Positions 14,514-16,637 of a stretch of 16,637 nt of DNA are shown piece after piece. The first letter of the stretch is position 1; each line of letters starts with the position of its first letter. Under the pieces are notes generated by a model. The model searched no databases. It saw nothing but the letters and a program-made list of their open reading frames with translations, and was not told the DNA's origin. This DNA comes from CAZUXY01 sp964624235 (GTDB taxonomy: Bacteria > Spirochaetota > UBA4802 > UBA5368), in contig CAZUXY010000076.1 in NCBI GenBank assembly GCA_964624235.1, positions 1-16,637 of the forward strand, read 5' to 3'. The position numbers and the translations under genes are program-made.

Positions 14514-15395
14514 TCAATGCCTCTGTACGAGCCTTCTTGCTTCTTCTTCGCTGAAGTAATACTTTTTTTCACAGAATGCGCATGATATTTCTATTCCCCT
14601 GTCCTGCTCCAGCATGGTCTCCAGTTCGTTTTCATTTATCCCCGTCAGTATTTCACCTATAATGTCCCTGCTGCAGCGGCATGCGGCGCGCAATGGCGTT
14701 TGGCTGAGCAGACTGAGCGGATGATTGCCCGCCAGTTCGGCGGCTTTTTGAATGATGTCCGCGCCGTCTCTCAGGGATTCTCCCAGCCCCTGTTCCATCG
14801 TCGCGATATGGTGCTCAATGACGGCCAGTGCCTCCTGTGGGGTGTCGGGAAAACTCTGTATAAGAATGCCTCCCGATGCAACGATGGACGCGTACTGGTC
14901 GAACTCCATGCCCAGGATCAGGGCTGAGGGGACCTGTTCCGAATAGGTCAGGTACCGGGCGGTTTCCATGGCGATATCTCCGGACTGCAGGGTTGACACG
15001 CCTGTATAGGGTTCTTTGAGACCCAGATCCCGGGTAACGGCAAGCGTTCCCTTACCGATCATGGCGTTTATGCTGATGGAATCCGGCGGGGAGTCGGTAC
15101 CCGCTCCCGGTTTGCTGAGGTAACCCCGGATATTGCCGCGGGCGTCGGCCTGTACATGGATCTGCCCGGCGGGACCGTCCCCGGAAATCTGAAACCGGAT
15201 GGTCTGCGAAGACTCCGGTTTAAGGGTGGCGCTTAACAGTGTGGTGGCCGTTACGGCCCTGCCGAGGAGGAGGGAGCCGAGCGGGGAGGTGGCGTGCAGC
15301 GAGGTAATGTCCTTTACCGCCCGCAGGGTGACGGCGGTATACACGCGTACATTGAGCGCGGGACACACCAGACGTGACAGTAAATCTCCCTCCAT
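14514..15395 (-). CDS. hslO: 33 kDa redox-regulated chaperone Hsp33
   Basis: A 293-residue cytoplasmic holdase that is switched on by oxidation: zinc bound to four cysteines is released as disulfides form, exposing a binding surface for unfolding proteins. The zinc ligands are present as C239-x-C241 and C272-x2-C275 (CRC and CAFC). The N-terminal substrate-binding domain shows the usual segments: LLGRAVTATTLLSATLK (43-59), QISGDGPAGQIHVQADARGNIRGYL in the 69-93 region, and GKGTLAVTRDLGLKEPYTG (114-132). GGGAGG at plus-strand positions 15401-15406 lies five bases before the ATG. It follows the AOR gene on the same strand after 59 bases, so the two may be co-transcribed. This is plausible for a strict or facultative anaerobe coping with oxidant stress, but the link is inferred. 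Confidence 0.96.
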   Translation of the reverse strand: MEGDLLSRLVCPALNVRVYTAVTLRAVKDITSLHATSPLGSLLLGRAVTATTLLSATLKPESSQTIRFQISGDGPAGQIHVQADARGNIRGYLSKPGAGTDSPPDSISINAMIGKGTLAVTRDLGLKEPYTGVSTLQSGDIAMETARYLTYSEQVPSALILGMEFDQYASIVASGGILIQSFPDTPQEALAVIEHHIATMEQGLGESLRDGADIIQKAAELAGNHPLSLLSQTPLRAACRCSRDIIGEILTGINENELETMLEQDRGIEISCAFCEKKYYFSEEEARRLVQRH

Positions 15396-15400
15396 GCCGT

Positions 15401-15406
15401 CCTCCC
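15401..15406 (-). promoter_or_regulatory. ribosome binding site of hslO
   Basis: GGGAGG on the minus strand, five bases upstream of the ATG at 15395. The 59-base gap between the AOR stop and hslO contains no clear terminator, consistent with read-through from the AOR gene. Confidence 0.6.
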
Positions 15407-15454
15407 TGAAGGTACTCGGCGACCTTTTCCAGATCGTTGCCGCGCGTCGTACTA

Positions 15455-16636
15455 TTAAAACTCGCGCAGGGACTCGTGAATGCCCTTTGCGGTTTCAAAC
15501 CAGTAATCCAGTGACGCTTCCTTTTTGTCTTTGGCGAAATAATCAATCCATTTAACCAGTTCGGGATTGTTGTCGCCTTCAACTTCATGTTTCCTCAGCA
15601 GGTAACGGTAAACGAAGTCCATGTTCCTTTCCGATTCCCAGAACACCGAACTGTTGCGGCTGTTTATCCTGCTTGCCGTGATCTCGAGGGTTTTCAGGAA
15701 CTCGTTTCCCATGCCGTAAAGCGTGTTGATGATGTCAGGGATCATTTCCTCCGCCCAGTTGCGGTGAAACCTGCAAAATCCCATGTTGTCGAGAATCAAC
15801 TCCTGCCTGAAACGTTTTGCGTTTTTCCTTCCCAGTTCACGGGGAGGAAGGAACTCCCCTCCGTAATACATGAAATATTTACCCATGATCGGCATCGGTG
15901 ATAGCACCCCCGGAGTCCAGTACTGGTTGGGGACCACCCATCCGCGCCGGGCGAAAGCGTTATATACAAAGAGGTCCAGAATCTCGGTATTTTTTTCCCT
16001 GGCGAGCTTTCGTGCGAGTTTACGCGCTCCCTCTTCCAGGTCCAGCAGGCCTTTTTTCCCGGTAATCGCATTGAGCAGTTCAATTCCCAGGCGGGCGTTA
16101 TGCATGGAATCGGTTTCCACATCGAATCCCCCGGGGGTAAATGCCGGGGTTTCCTTCACCCCTATCTCTTCCGGTTTGACATGTCCCCTGTCCAGACAGT
16201 CCATGAGCCAGGAAAGGACCCCGCCCACCGAGATAGCGTCATAACCAAGGCTGTCCGCGTGGCGGTTCAGTTTTTCAGCGGCCCGCTGGTCGAATATCCC
16301 GCACAGGGGGCCCATGCTCTGGTAGGGTTCATAGTCTTTTTTGTATTCGTTGTATATTTTCTTGCATACCGCGGCACAGGGTTCGCCGCAGGTTTTCATG
16401 CTTTTGGGTTTGATGATTTCATCATTGAACTGCTGAAGATAATGCTCCAGCACGAATTTTTTATGGATATTGAGGCGTTCGTCCTCCTCCATGAGGATGG
16501 TTCGATAGTTGAAGGCGATGATACCGCCGCCCATGGTCGCGAAGTTGACGCCGAAGGTGCCTCCGGTATCGAAATTAGGATCGAAACGATACTTGGTGGT
16601 GGCTTCAAGGTCCTTGGCGGCCAGTTTCTTCTTGTA
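15455..16636 (-). CDS. aldehyde:ferredoxin oxidoreductase family protein (N-terminus beyond window)
   Basis: The reading frame is open to the right edge, giving the last 393 residues. Comparison with the family suggests about 200 residues are missing, including most of domain 1. AOR enzymes bind a tungsten- or molybdenum-bispyranopterin and one [4Fe-4S] cluster and transfer electrons from aldehydes (or other substrates) to ferredoxin. Visible family features are TGGTFGVNFATMGGGI near the fragment start, GYDAISVGGVLSWLMDC, GGVLS-type loops, and VPNQYWTPGVLSPMPIMGKY. Cluster cysteines are predicted at codons 16388-16390, 16376-16378 and 16364-16366 (CGEPCAAVC), plus a fourth at 15773-15775 (GFCRFH). 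The distance between the third and fourth, 197 residues, is close to that in Pyrococcus AOR. The first pair is spaced C-x3-C instead of the common C-x2-C, so this is probably a divergent clade; substrate is unknown. The ATG at 16534 is internal. Confidence 0.88.
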   Translation of the reverse strand, partial: YKKKLAAKDLEATTKYRFDPNFDTGGTFGVNFATMGGGIIAFNYRTILMEEDERLNIHKKFVLEHYLQQFNDEIIKPKSMKTCGEPCAAVCKKIYNEYKKDYEPYQSMGPLCGIFDQRAAEKLNRHADSLGYDAISVGGVLSWLMDCLDRGHVKPEEIGVKETPAFTPGGFDVETDSMHNARLGIELLNAITGKKGLLDLEEGARKLARKLAREKNTEILDLFVYNAFARRGWVVPNQYWTPGVLSPMPIMGKYFMYYGGEFLPPRELGRKNAKRFRQELILDNMGFCRFHRNWAEEMIPDIINTLYGMGNEFLKTLEITASRINSRNSSVFWESERNMDFVYRYLLRKHEVEGDNNPELVKWIDYFAKDKKEASLDYWFETAKGIHESLREF

Positions 16637-16637
16637 T

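Noticed and set aside
1..16637. CRISPR arrays, tRNA or rRNA genes, insertion sequences, riboswitches
   Set aside because: No regularly spaced repeats, tRNA-like cloverleaf, transposase gene or recognisable riboswitch core was seen, and gaps between genes are all under 165 bases.

Overview
The window is a dense bacterial chromosomal segment of roughly 50% GC by eye. It holds 15 complete protein genes, one partial gene at the right edge, and a possible gene tail at the left edge. No stretch over 300 bases lacks a gene, and I saw no tRNA, rRNA, CRISPR array, insertion sequence or phage gene. MCE/LolA-type envelope genes point to a diderm, and the c-type cytochromes to respiratory or redox metabolism. 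From memory, the order dprA-topA-xer-hslV-hslU, together with lolA-HTH/DUF4115-rimO-pgsA, resembles Leptospira-like spirochaetes (Spirochaetota). That placement is an inference, not a result.

Layout. (1) 1-760: a possible tail of an upstream gene, then an MlaD-type MCE protein of a lipid-transport ABC system. (2) 904-5217: a tightly packed run of lolA-like carrier, RodZ-like membrane HTH protein, rimO, pgsA and pgpA. Gaps are 5 bases or less, or there are 4-base overlaps. It covers outer-membrane lipoprotein handling, cell shape, ribosomal protein S12 modification, and two consecutive steps of phosphatidylglycerol synthesis. (3) 5284-6638: a membrane-anchored multiheme c-type cytochrome translationally coupled to a HIT-family nucleotide hydrolase or phosphorylase. 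(4) 6799-8648: a TPR lipoprotein coupled to dprA, with a likely promoter before and a terminator after. (5) 8754-9368: a small membrane protein with one heme-c site and a sensor-like fold but no output domain. (6) 9433-14477: topA-xerC-hslV-hslU, overlapping or abutting (DNA topology, chromosome dimer resolution, ATP-dependent protease). (7) On the minus strand, a truncated tungsten/molybdopterin aldehyde:ferredoxin oxidoreductase followed by hslO (Hsp33), convergent with hslU.

Most of the window is conserved housekeeping DNA. The less ordinary items are the two c-type heme proteins set into the housekeeping order, the altered iron-sulfur motif of the AOR protein, an N-terminal extension before the catalytic threonine of HslV, and an insertion in RimO. 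Many downstream genes in the coupled runs use GTG or TTG starts. I found no convincing evidence of a wholly new system.
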